NCBI RefSeq assembly: GCF_027744825.2
Contig: NC_071335.1
Location: forward strand, 12,289,501 to 12,353,500
Direction: 5' to 3'
DNA length: 64,000 bases
Source of the DNA: Synchiropus splendidus
Lineage: Eukaryota; Chordata; Actinopteri; Syngnathiformes; Callionymidae
In this document: positions 38,901 through 50,125 of the stretch, one piece after another
Layout of the letters: each line of letters opens with the position of its first letter
How positions within the stretch are numbered: position 1 is the first letter of the stretch
The notes under the pieces: model-generated
What the model was told of the DNA's origin: nothing
Seen by the model: only the letters and a program-made list of their open reading frames with translations
Database searches by the model: none
Translations under genes and position numbers: made by a program

Positions 38901-41890
38901 CCAGTTTAGTGAATCTCATCCTCGACAACTTTTGCCCTTGGAATAATGATGTATAGACAGATATAGATAAGATCATGGTTCAGTTCTGTAATCTCATGAG
39001 GTGGTGAACTTTAATTAAATCAATGTGGCTCACTAATTTCTCTTTTTAACTTGGAAAGCTACAAATGTTTTTCATGTCTGGTCATAAACAACATGTTATT
39101 CACTGCTGAGTTATGGCTTTCCAAAACAAGCAAGCAGGTTCAGAGGAAGTGTGTATTTTGGATTCACACTGAAAAGTGAGGACAGACTGGAAAAGTGATC
39201 CACATTTTCCTATTATTGCAGGATGGGGGTAGGCCACCTGATCAGGACCCCGACAAAGATGCAATATCGTGGCGGAAATTGAGCGACAGCCGCGCTGATG
39301 GTGAGAAATGCGAGATGAAAAGCTGCTGTTCCACACAATGTCTTCTTGATCCTGGGTCACCATAAACACGCAAATGTCGTCCTCAAGAAATTTACATCCT
39401 TAGCAATAAAAGTAATGCACCTTTACTGATACAATACACAGGTTTAAGCCATTAAAGATATTTAATCTTGAAATTAGGAGATTCGTTTTTTTTTAATCAG
39501 CACAGATTTTTAGTCTTTTCGGTCTATGTACTATGTACAGCAATTTTAGTGGATGAAAGAGAACATTGTTGTGAAAAGTTCTCAGTTATTTAAACAAACT
39601 ATTATATTTTGTTGTCATGCTTTGTTGATGTGTTGTCAATGGATATTTACATTTCTCTGACTCTCTCATGACATTTGACATTTTAACTACATTCTCATTT
39701 AACTTAACAAGCCAGCTTAATGCTCAGTGGCATGAAGGCACCACACCTGGCTTAAAATATCCTGCTACATCCCCACACATATGCTTTGCACTCACGGTTC
39801 CTATCCTTAAAAACAGCGTGTTGGGTCATCGTATTGTGAGAGTGACATTTCCCATCATGCATTGTAGGACAGAAATCTTGTACTGGCCCTCTGGTAGTAA
39901 GTTTTTTGTCTTCTCTGTGAGTGCTATCTGAATTTATGTGGTAATATTTTGGCATATTGTGGTAATATTTGCATATATATATATATATATATATGCTTCC
40001 ACGGTATCACTCGCAGGTTTCTACCATTGGCCAACTGTTGTTTCTCCTGACCACATGCCATTCTACAGAGGGAGCAATAATTTTGTCTAGTAGCGGGCCG
40101 CAGAATTTCATGCCCGCAGGACTAAAGTTTGAGACCAGTGACCTTTGTATGAATTGTAGAAAATTTCTTTGGCTGTTGTTCAGCTGTTGAAGTGTGGTGA
40201 GACATTAGTGTGCACTCAAGGAAACTATTGATCGAGTCCGTTGTGTTCTGATTAGGCTCTTCCCCCCCAGCTGAGAAAGTCTTATCTGCAACAGGACACA
40301 ATAAAGGAAACCTCTTTCTCTTGTTCCTGGTCTCTTGAATGCAACTGTCCTGTCGGCTCTTTGATTCCTCCTTGTTCTTGTGGTCCGTCCGCATGAGAGT
40401 GAGCCGCTCCGGCCTTCACACCTGTGCCCATGGCAGACACGTCCTGTTTGGAAAACTTTGCCACCAAAAACTGTAATCATCTTCAACCAACCCACCGTCA
40501 CACTGACACCCCTCTCCCCTCAACGTTCACTGGCCTGCTCAACCGGGAAGCGAGCACAGGAAACAGCTGTCCTTGGCGTCCGCTTGCTCGGCCTGAGCCA
40601 GGTGCTTCCTGAGCATGGAGCGGTGTGTGTGACCATCCATATGTGGCAAGTCTGTCACACTAACTATGGTTGGCATCACCAAAATAGAACTACACTTTAC
40701 TATGAGCGATATCAGTTGGAAAAAAAACATTCTATTCACAGATTTGTCTTGTTCTGTGATTAGAATTTGAATCCAACTAAATTGAATATTTCAGGATTTG
40801 GATTGATGGGACACCATCATTGGATTCAATATTCAACAGAATATTTACAAAAAACTTGAATTGAACTACATTTGAGAGACAAAACCTATATTTCAACTAA
40901 ATATTCCTAAATTTCACGAATATGATATAATATAATATTCACGAAATTTCTGAATATATCGTTGATTCATGGTGTAAATGACAGGGCCACACAATTGATT
41001 TTTTCATGTCAATGGTTGCGATGAAGGAAATGAGTGACGAGCCGCTTGCATGCAGTCGGCATGTGAGAGACGAAAGTGTCCGTCCTCACCAGCGCTTGAA
41101 GTATTGTTGGTCACTTTCTCACCGAAAGGCTTTGCGAAATATTACCCCAAACAATTAGGTTCCAGTGATCCCTATCACTCGGCACACAATAGTGTTTACA
41201 GGCCAATGAGGAAGCGCGGCCATGGAGCCTGCTTCAGGGAGTGTGTGAGTGTTTTCTTGACCTAAGATTATGTGCGTGTGTGTGTGTGCGCGCGTGTGTT
41301 CTCGTACTTCTAGCTTTGTGAGAACCTGTATGAGTTTTTAATCAACAGAGTTAGGACATTTTGGCAGCATTTTATAAAATAGCTGGGTTGTTATAATTGG
41401 GTTTTTGTTTGGTTCAGAGTAATAGTTCAGTTCAGCCATTTTTGTAGGTGGTTATGTTTAGGGGGAGATGCTGGCCAAAGCATTATGTCAGCGATGTGTG
41501 TGTGTACTCAGTCAAACCTTTTATGATGACGCATGTATGTGTCTCATGTTTATCAGTCTCCTTTTTTTTGTACTCTGGCCTGGTCAAAGGTAGTAAAACA
41601 TTCAGTTGAATTAATTATACATAGTTATCCATCATTTTAATTAATAATTGCATCTTCTTAAAAGCCAGTTTGATAACTTGATAAGATGATTTCAAGGACA
41701 GTTATACAGTTTACATTTTTCCAGTTGTTTCCCAAACATGCTGCTTTGATGATAAAAAAATCTACATTTAATTAAAACTAAAATAAAAGAAATTTAAACA
41801 TTTTTTTGGATAACAAAACATACATTCACGAATGATTTTACTGCTTTAGATGAACAATGTGCTACTTGCTTATGCTGGTCCACCAAGAGA
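35981..41890. other. Intergenic desert upstream of lyl1
   Basis: No gene recognised. Contents: a perfect 9-bp hairpin (36261-36269 with 36279-36287), short TA runs (37621-37634, 39973-39992), a reverse-orientation CTCF-like motif (38553-38565), a repeat tail with GCGGGCCGCAG and GTTTGAGACCAGTG (40085-40141), and an AT-rich cluster of imperfect inverted repeats at 40745-40965. The rest is featureless AT-rich sequence. Confidence 0.5.
38553..38565 (-). promoter_or_regulatory. CTCF-like motif (reverse)
   Basis: The plus strand reads CGCCATCTAGTGG, that is CCACTAGATGGCG on the minus strand, a near-consensus CTCF core. Its orientation converges with the forward motif at 35093. Confidence 0.45.
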
Positions 41891-41894
41891 GTGA

Positions 41895-42070
41895 GGTCTT
41901 CCTGGCATGTCCAACTGGGGGGAGACCCCAGGGCAGACCTAGGATAAGATACAGAGATTACTGTTCATGTCACCATTTGCCTTGGAAGACCTCTGTGTTA
42001 GCCTGGAAGGCCTCCAGAGAGCGACAGTTCTGGGCCTTGTTATGTGTCCCAGCACAGCTGTGGCCTCTTT
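41895..42070 (+). mobile_element. LINE 3' coding-end fragment
   Basis: The plus strand reads TGGRPQGRPRIRYRDY, followed after a frameshift by WKAS and RERQFWALL. This matches the conserved C-terminal end (GRPRxRWxDY ... GExxVWxxLL) of fish non-LTR retrotransposon proteins. It is truncated at both sides and frameshifted. Confidence 0.6.
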
Positions 42071-43449
42071 ATTTTATTTTATACTTCAGCAAGACAAAAA
42101 AGGCTCAGTGGAATTTTTACAGTGTCAGAACGCAGGGGTTTTCTTGTACCATTTTACTGAGATAAAATATTTTTGCTGTTTTGGTAGTTGTGTCGATTGG
42201 TTTGGGGCCATTTGTGATACTTTCATGAAAAAGTTGCCATCACGTTTAATAATAGGACCGTACATTTATTTTCTTTTTTTCATTGTTACAGTCCAGAAGC
42301 TGCATCTGCAGAACCACTGGTGCTCAACTGGAACCACAGCTGCTGAATGCAAAAGAGAGAAAAGAAAGTCTACAGTATAGTGGCGATGCTGATGTGGTTA
42401 CCACGGTAATAACAACAATAATAAGCAGACCGCTGAGAAGAAAACAATGAAGATGACGGCGATGACACATTTGTTGCTCAGCAAACTGCCGTCGTTCCCA
42501 GGACCTCAGAGGTCAGGTGACTGTAAAGCTCTTATACAGTGTTTTAGACTGTCTGAAACGGATATGGGACTGAAAAAAAAACGGACCCGGAGGCCGCTCG
42601 AGAGCGACGACAAGAGTTCGGGATGAATTGTGCGAGTACAAAGAGCAGCATATAGCTAAGAGAGGGACATTCAGGAAGGAAGCGAGGGAAAAGTTTGAGA
42701 GGAAAGTTACCATAATGATGGTGGTCGTCGGCCGCACAGGTGTGGGAGAAATGCCATGAGAAAAAATCTGAAGGGTGACTGTATTGCTTGTTTTTGGAAG
42801 GATGTTTCAAGGGAAGTAACCAGAAGCTCGCTCTATGATCAAGAATCTCACAAGAATTTCTTCCCTAGTATTCATTTAAAAAGTTAATAACAACAATAAT
42901 AACTAGAGAGGAAAATAATGTTCATTTGGATGGAACCCTCTATGTATTAGATGTATTTTTATAGTTATTACATTAATGTATCAGGTGCGTTCTGAACAGC
43001 CAAGGGGATTGAGACAAGTGAGATGTAGTTAACAATTTATCACCACACATTATCTTCAAATGCAAAGTGATTCACAGACAAGGAGAGAATAACAACAACA
43101 ATAATCGCATTTGTGTCTGACAAGTAACATTTTACTACAGAACTATACTTCATTGTTACTAAAGAGGTCATGTATAAAAAGCTTATTCATAATTTGCTTT
43201 CCAGAACACCTATTGTTTTTCAGGTCATGACACATTCAGTGGGGAGACGTGGTGGACAAAGAGTGTTGGAGGAGGCAGACTCACTTGATGGGAAAGGAGG
43301 AAGATGGAGGGTGATGACTGTGTCTGAAGGTTGGCGGTTTACCTCCTCTAAAAGACAATCCTGAACCACGTGCAGCCTTAGACTACAGTATGTTGATGCG
43401 CCTCTAAGGTGTGTTTCGAGGTCACACTATGAAGCTGACTATGAAGCTC

Positions 43450-43487
<38 letters not shown>

Positions 43488-43790
43488 GACACGTTATTTT
43501 GATGTAATATTACCTCATGGAATTCTGTTGAGCAGTGATTCTTGGTAAATCACTTGGTAAATCCCCAAATGCTTCTACTGCAACATTGTCTTTGTGTGGA
43601 CGTGCATCACAGTGGTGTGTGTTTGTCGCACAACATTGTCTCTTCATTTACTCACCGATATCTATAATTGTCTTCTCTAATTCAGGGACTCCAGTTTGTT
43701 CAAACGTGTTATGAAATGTGTATTGGTATTGGTAGAGGGGGAGGCGGGGTGTGGTGGAGGTTCCTTATCTGCAGGCCACAGGCAGCTTTT
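42071..43790. other. Intergenic, proximal upstream region of lyl1
   Basis: No coding exon recognised. A (TA)n tract lies at 43454-43485. This interval should contain lyl1 promoter and enhancer sequence, but I did not identify a specific GATA/ETS/E-box module with confidence. Confidence 0.4.
43454..43485. repeat. (TA)n microsatellite
   Basis: About 32 bp of TA repeats, upstream of the lyl1 5' exon. Confidence 0.9.
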
Positions 43791-43799
43791 GAGTCTCTT

Positions 43800-44230
43800 A
43801 TCAGCCGCCACCATATTGTACGAGCACATCCTCTTGTCCAGCAGGGAGCGGAAAACTCTCCTTGCAACATGGCTCCCTCTCCCTCGCTCTCTCCCAGCTC
43901 ACCAGCCAGTACCAGAGCTTCACCGCTGGACTCCAACATGAGGCTTGAGTCTCTCTGGCCATGAGAGAGAGAGGAGACGGCGACACAGAGCGATGACTGA
44001 TGGACAGACTCATCTTCTGTCTCATTGCCTTCATCAACTTCGCAGCCAAAGAAAACACAATTTTATGTTTGAGCCCCTGAGTCTGGCGCCGTTATCAGAT
44101 ATGTACCACTTGAATGCTGGAGGGGAGTACCTGGAGGGTAAGAGGCGACCGTGAGAGTGGGACTCCACCGACAACATCTGAAGAAACGTGGACTTCAAGC
44201 AAGGGGAACAGTGAGACGCAACAATGTAGG
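43800..44230 (+). other. lyl1: Probable lyl1 5' UTR exon
   Basis: A more GC-balanced stretch, ended by a strong donor (AGG followed by GTGAGT) after 44230. The next usable acceptor is CTTTGCTCCACAG, ending at 45986 ahead of the lyl1 ATG at 46140. The last codons before the donor are an ATG directly followed by TAG (44224-44229). The 5' boundary is a guess. Confidence 0.45.
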
Positions 44231-44257
44231 GTGAGTATCATCCTGCTTTTTTCTTTC

Positions 44258-44314
44258 TAGATCAAGTACTAGTAGTACTAGTACTTGATCTACTAGAGTA
44301 CTAGTACTCTAGTA
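44258..44314. repeat. Two abutting perfect palindromes in lyl1 intron 1
   Basis: 44258-44292 is an inverted repeat with perfect 17-bp arms around a single G at 44275. 44291-44314 is a perfect 24-bp palindrome sharing the TA at 44291-44292. Both are built from ACTAGT/AGTACT words. The pair lies 28 bp after the 5' exon donor. Confidence 0.85.
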
Positions 44315-45986
44315 CTCTGACATGCCTTATGAAACATATGTATTTATGTCGGCTTCATATTTTATTGTCTCACATTCATGTAGCGTGACTTGGAATACTG
44401 ATAATAGTTTTTCTTATATGTTATTGAATGCCAAACTAACTTATTGAACATTATCATCATCATCAATTTATCTCATTTATGTTGCTAGTGTTGACATCCA
44501 AAGGTTGATATAATGGCTACAATTTCGCATGAATGTTGGTGATATTTGAAGAAGATATTTGTTGGATAATATTGTCCTCAGGTCACTTAAATATGAATCT
44601 GAGTGAGTAGTATATTTTACCTAAGCTGTATCATTTTATGTCTTATACATATATTTTGTTGCAGAAATGTTAACTTTATAAAGTTTATTTATTTGTCTAT
44701 TAAATTAGACAGATATATAAAAATTCTTAATATCAAAATGTGCAATGAAATACATCCACTAAATGACTTTATTTTTTTTGTTGTCCTAGACATATAAAGT
44801 CCTTACATTTAGTTATAGTCACTAAAGTGCATGTGACATTTTGAACTATAGTCTATATTAGTTAACATAGTCAAAGCCCAACAGTTTTATTTTTACTTTT
44901 TCATTTTGTGCCTTTCGCAACATTCCCTAAACTACAGGCTACAATTTAGATTAGGGAACAAAAGTGACCATGAATAAACTTATCATTCATATGCGTATTT
45001 GAAGCATATAAGACAGTTATAATTCATTGTACTAATTCGTGTTTAGCCCGACTCTATTTAACCCTGGAGCAGTCACCTGAAGTTCACTGTGAACTCCACC
45101 TTAACTACTGATTATAAACAGTAGATAAGCATGTCGTTTGTTTTCCATCTTTCTTTTGCTTTGCTCTTTTTTCATTGTGATATATTCTAGTATGTAATCC
45201 CATCAAACATAATATTGAAAGTTACCAGGGTCCTGTTTGAAGCACAACAAGCTTATTAGTGAGTACTGTAGTTTTTTACACGAGTAAACACTGTCAAGTG
45301 AAATGTTTAATGCTGTATATTCTAGTGCAATAAACAGGGGAAAATTCTCATCTGCAGATTTGTAAAAATCGCCAAGTCTTGGTTGCTACTTTTTCAAACT
45401 ATGATAGAATCTGCATGCTAGTTTAACGCAGCATCAGAGAAACTCTGACTCACGGTGTGAAAAGAAGCAGAATACAGAATACAGACAGTTGATGAGAGAA
45501 AAGAGGAAGAATAAAAAGCTACACACACCCCACACAAAAGAACAATAACGCTGAGTTTAGATCAACATGGCATTGAGATATTATGCACATGTAGGTATAT
45601 ATACACCAAGACTCTGATGTCATCCAGCGTAGACTATTTCAAGTGTATTTTCTCTGAAACTACTGTGATGTAGAGACAGTGTAAGTGTAAGGTCAGGACA
45701 ACAGTATGGTCCCTGCTTCTTTTCAATGCTGCTGAAAGATAGAGAAAGGTTTTGCAGGGATGAAATGACCCCTCCGTCACTTTAGTCTGGTTTTGGGTCG
45801 TCGGTTCCGAGGCTCGATTACACAACTACAGTAGATTTTGGTTGCGTCAACTCCAAACATGAACTGAGAGTTTTACTTTCACACTCCACGTCCGAGGCGT
45901 GTAATGACTCTGTGACCGTTGTGTTTTTAAGTGAACGTGAGATGTTCAAGTGGATTTCGTTGATGTTTATCATCTTTGCTCCACAG
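44315..45986 (+). other. Putative lyl1 intron 1 (remainder)
   Basis: AT-rich sequence with no coding exon seen, ending in the pyrimidine-rich acceptor CTTTGCTCCACAG. First introns of TAL-family genes can carry enhancers, but I did not find a convincing motif cluster here. Confidence 0.4.
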
Positions 45987-46139
45987 ACACATCTTTCTGC
46001 TCCTGGAATACCTCACCACCTGGATGAACTGATGAGTAAATGATGGTGACTGGGGAGAGAATGTGATAGCAGTGACACGTCGAGACAAAACTGAGAGGAA
46101 AATAACTGGAATTGAACGCCTTGAGAAGACTCCGCCATA

Positions 46140-48572
46140 ATGATGGAGAAGAGTCGGCCCTCCGACCCACCTCCTTCCCCGTCTTCCTTCTCCTCTTCAC
46201 CCCCGTCGTGCGCCGCCCTGGAGAAGCTCAGCCCAGCTGTGAGCCCACCGGTGGACCCCGTCAAGCCCTCACGTCTCTCTGCCAAACGCGCCAAAAAGAG
46301 ACACCGGCAGTTTCCTTGTGCCAAGTCGAAGCAGACTGACCATGAAGCAGACCAGGGATCTGCTCTGGAGCCTTTCACTCAGGCGGAGCAGGAGTCCAAA
46401 CAGGTCTCGGTCTGCACCCCACCGCCGCTTCTCCCAGCCCCAGCCAAGTCCTCCCCAAGCCCGCTCCAGCCTTCCCCAGTTCCCATCTCTTCCCCATCCT
46501 CTTCCTCTTCTCTCCCCCCTCACATCCCGGTCATCAGCCTGGCACACAGTAAACCGCCCCTTCCTCTCAACACTCACTTGACCACTCTGCACCCCATCCC
46601 CATGATCCACAGCCCTCATGTGGACCTCTACCGCAGTGGGCTCACCCTCTTGCCGGTAGGCAGCTCTACCGGTTCTCGAGGAAGCCAACCTTCAACCTCC
46701 AGTGGACCAATGTTGCCTCAGCAGTACCTGCCAGGACACACCTTCTTCACCAGGTGAGATCTGGTGAAACCCCTGGTGATTCAAAACCAGTCTTTAATAT
46801 TAAGCATTTAATAGAATGGACAATACATGTATTTGTAATTTAACAGAAAAATGACACTAAATTGGGCAAAACATTATGACCACTTGACTCATGAAGTGAA
46901 GGCCACACCAGCTCAGGTCAAATCCTTCCTCCACTTCTCTAAGGAAGCAGGAGTAGGTCAAGAGATCACTGGCTCCAGAGACGCAATGGTGCTCCCTCGT
47001 CCAGTCCAGCAGACAACCGTCGGAAGGCGCAGGGAAAAACAAATGTAGCTCATGACTGAAGATTATCATCGCGTGGCCTTCAAGGCCCCACAGCTAAAGA
47101 CAAATTGGTCTGGACACGAGCTCCCTCATGAGGTGCTCCTGCCATGTGCAACTGCAAAGGAGCATCTGGCACAAAATAAAGGTCTCTGTCAAGTAGAGCT
47201 ATGGTGGAAGAGCATGTGCCACCATAAAATCTGGCTCTGACTGGTTAACGTGCCACGGCATGGAGTTGTTTACGTCAACATTCTGTCAAGTGTTGCCTGA
47301 AATGTGCCGCTTGAAACACAAGCTGCTACTGTGTCGTCCCAAACAGTCTCAAGGCTGGAGACTCAACATGTAGATCAGCCTGACTTCAGTGGCCTGAATG
47401 GAACTGACTTGGTGTGAAGGTACAGTGAGAGAGAAGCCTGGCCTTAGAAGAAGATGGGTGAAGTTTCAGCTGCTAAGCAAAGATTTTTCATGGCTGCCAC
47501 CTTCTAAGACGTGTCCTGACTTCAAGTCTTGGATCTGGCTCCAGCTGAGCATATTCATCTGCTACGTCACCATCAATTGTCTGGTGAAGGTTGAAGCTCT
47601 GACATGCTGTGGAGGAGATTCACCAACTCGCTCACATTCAACACTGCCCACTTCTGTCTCCTCCAGCTCCTTCTTGGGCCCCTCAGAGGGAAACTATCGG
47701 GTCGTTGCAAACAGTCGACTCAAGAGAAGACCCTCGTCCCACTTTGAGATGGAGATCAACGACTGTGAGTCTCACCAAACCGAGATCATCAAACATAGCG
47801 GCATAAGCCTGTCAACATCAACATAATATCAGTGCTACAACCAAGGTTTTTTTTTCTCTTGTCGGAGTCAATTTTTTTCCACTCCAACTGTTTGTTTCCT
47901 CGTTTTTAGATAGGACTCGTACATTGTGGGTTCTAGATAGAATAGGTAGAAGGAGAAAACTGTGTTTGAAGTTGAGAGCTGCTGTGAAAGTACATTCCCA
48001 TATTTTCATAATTCTGTTTTTGATCTTTCCATGAGATGTCGACTCATGAAACCAGACTGTGGGTCGAGTGACTGATGGATTTTTTTATGTTGCGGACAGG
48101 TCCTCCTCAAAAACTTGCCCGGCGAGTCTTCACTAACAGCCGGGAACGCTGGCGACAGCAGAACGTGAACGGAGCCTTCTCCGAGCTGAGGAAGCTCATC
48201 CCGACTCATCCTCCCGACAAGAAGCTCAGCAAGAACGAAATCCTCAGGCTGGCCGTGAAATACATCAACTTCCTGGTCAACCTGCTCAACGACCAGGACA
48301 AGGGCGGCGACTCGGCCGGCGAGGAAGCTGAGAGCAACGCGTCCGACAAAGTTTTCGAGAGTGAGTCTCCTCCTCAGCCTGACACCCCTCGCACGGTACG
48401 AGCCGGTCTGACCACAGGCCGCCGAGGACGAGACTCCAGCGACTCTGCCATCACACTGGTCACCTCTCCCGCAACGTCCAGTTGCTATGGCGACACGGAC
48501 AGCGAGGAGAGCTTCGGGGGGAAGACGTCAGTGGTGACCAGGGGAATTCTAGGGAAGGTGAAGGTCAGATAA
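46140..48572 (+). CDS. lyl1: LYL1, TAL-family bHLH transcription factor (three coding exons)
   Basis: Coding exons are 46140-46753, 47667-47764 and 48100-48572. All have GT-AG borders and matching phases (2, 1), giving 394 residues. The N-terminal half is Pro/Ser-rich with a basic cluster ([10 protein letters not shown], 49-58). Residues 129-140 ([12 protein letters not shown]) match the conserved VPVISL.HSRPP patch of LYL1. The short second exon supplies [13 protein letters not shown], which precedes the bHLH in LYL1 and TAL1. The bHLH (about 245-304) has the TAL-type basic region [20 protein letters not shown] and helices [33 protein letters not shown]1 is nuclear, pairs with E-proteins, binds E-boxes in complexes with GATA, LMO2 and LDB1, and acts in blood and endothelial development. 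TAL1 is the main alternative. The IPVISL patch and the fdx2-zglp1 neighbourhood (human 19p13) favour LYL1. Confidence 0.92.
46850..47200 (+). repeat. Degraded interspersed repeat in lyl1 intron 2
   Basis: The sequence begins with AAAACATTATGACCACTTGA and later has GATTATCATCGCGTGGCCTTC. These words recur in a common fish dispersed repeat, from memory of that family. Heavily mutated and without coding capacity. Confidence 0.35.
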
Positions 48573-49103
48573 GGACGTGAAGCTATGCCACACTGACAGC
48601 CGAGCGGTGTGGTAGGAGACGCTTTGCTTTTGGACAAACTAAGTCTTATTGAGCTTTTTTCATTGTTTTCTTTCTTACATCAAAGTTGCTTTTCTAATGT
48701 TTATTTATTTATTCTGAGTTGTTTTTCTGTCATCCAGAGCGTTTTTGTTTTGCAACTCTGTTTTGATTCTGTCGAGTGTGTTTTACGAGTGAAACTTTAA
48801 ACCTGCACCTACAGTTCTCACCATCATCCTTATCTTAACATCACTGCTCTCTCTCATCGTACACAGCATCTATTGCTGATCCCATGATGAGCAAGTTGGG
48901 AATTAACTGGTGCCATTTGCCTCTACAGTTTTCTCCAAATGATTTAGCTGACAGAGACAGCAGCCGTTTCAAATATGAGCTGGACGTGGGAAACGCTTCC
49001 TGATCTAAATCGTAACAAGACAAAGTGGCTTGGAATCAGAAGTGTGCAGTTGACAGTGTGGGAGACCAACCCAGTTGTTGTGACACCCTCGTACTGGACT
49101 GAA

Positions 49104-49109
49104 AATAAA
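49104..49109 (+). terminator. lyl1 polyadenylation signal AATAAA
   Basis: First good hexamer after the lyl1 stop, followed by a T/G-rich stretch (GTGTTTTCTCTT). It implies a 3' UTR of about 0.55 kb. Confidence 0.6.
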
Positions 49110-49805
49110 GTGTTTTCTCTTCCCCTTTTGACATCCTCTTCTTTTGGCGGCAAAAACCTCTGCGTCAGCTCATTTGTTCATGTCAACACACACATTTGTA
49201 CGTCTCAAATGCTGACTTCTGTAAACAGCACTGAAGCACCAGCCAGTTCCCTGAAGACTCAGAGCTCGAACCAACAAGCTTTACTGTCGCTTCTTGTCTC
49301 TTTGATGAGCCGTGCTGCCTGACGCTGCAGATTCAAGTCACAGAAGAATTTAGATATTAAATCTAGTGAGTGACGAGTAAAAGTTGTGATCAACATTGGA
49401 GGGAATTCAACCATCAACCTATATACTGAACACAGCAGGCTCCAGGAAGGTGGCGCTCTACGAAATTAGGCTTCATGGAAGACTTGTTCAAAGTCAGATA
49501 TTTTGGAGAACAGAGTGCCATCTAGTGGATATCTAGTGAAAATGAGGACACTGGTTCATGGAGCCTGATCACTGCCCAGCAGTGCGAAACTCTCTCCTCC
49601 CTCTGTCTCCATGGTGACGCTGGACTCTACAAATGTGCTCCCCTCAGTCCAGGAAGTCCTTGTTACTGGTACTGTATTGATGCCCATGACCCATACAGAG
49701 TGAAGCGGCACCCCAAACATATTACCAATCCACATTCATCCATGATGTGTGGATATAAAAGTTTCCTGTGTAGAGAAAAATGATTTTAAAAAGTATATTT
49801 CAAGT
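49110..49805. other. Intergenic, with a CTCF-like motif at 49516-49528
   Basis: No gene. TGCCATCTAGTGG at 49516-49528 is a reverse-orientation CTCF-type core. GTCTCCATGGTGAC at 49605-49618 resembles an imperfect X-box for RFX factors. Both are motif-only observations. Confidence 0.4.
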
Positions 49806-50125
49806 GTGGCGGAACATTGGCGCAATGGTTAGCACTGCTGCCACTCAGGTTCGAATCCAGCTCTGGACCTTTCTGGCGGGAGTTTGCATGTTCTCCCTGT
49901 GGCTGCCTGGGCTTTCACCGGGGCCTCCGGTTTCCTCCCACAGTCCAAAGATATCTTACCTACTGGACACTCTAACATTGCCCCTAGGTGCGTGTGTGTG
50001 TGTGTGTGTGGATGGTGTGTGTGTGCCCTGAGATGGACTGGCGTCAGGTGTAGGGTGGGATAGGCTCCAGCTCCCCCTGCAACCACGAACAGGACTAAGT
50101 GCTGGTTAACTAAATACTAAAGGTG
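49806..50125 (+). mobile_element. tRNA-derived SINE
   Basis: The left part is tRNA-like, with an A-box region (TGGCGCAATGGTTAGCACTG) and a B-box (GGTTCGAATCC). Then follow the fish SINE body words GGGAGTTTGCATGTTCTCCC, GGTTTCCTCCCACAGTCCAAAG and GATAGGCTCCAGC. Its (TG)n stretch near 49990-50010 and a tail near 50100 complete the copy. It is not a functional tRNA gene, since no cloverleaf can be closed. Confidence 0.85.

Noticed and set aside
43668..43964. 98-codon Ser/Pro-rich frame upstream of lyl1
   Set aside because: It overlaps the likely lyl1 5' UTR exon, has competing frames on both strands, and shows no conserved motif.
46269..46688. 139-codon antisense frame over lyl1 exon 1
   Set aside because: It is the mirror of a Pro/Ser-rich coding exon; the sense frame has lyl1 motifs and matching splice phases.
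48075..48572. bHLH gene called as tal1
   Set aside because: The bHLH alone fits both, but the [12 protein letters not shown] patch and the fdx2-zglp1 neighbourhood favour lyl1.
49806..49880. Possible tRNA gene (A-box and B-box present)
   Set aside because: No acceptor stem or full cloverleaf closes, and the sequence runs straight into a SINE body.
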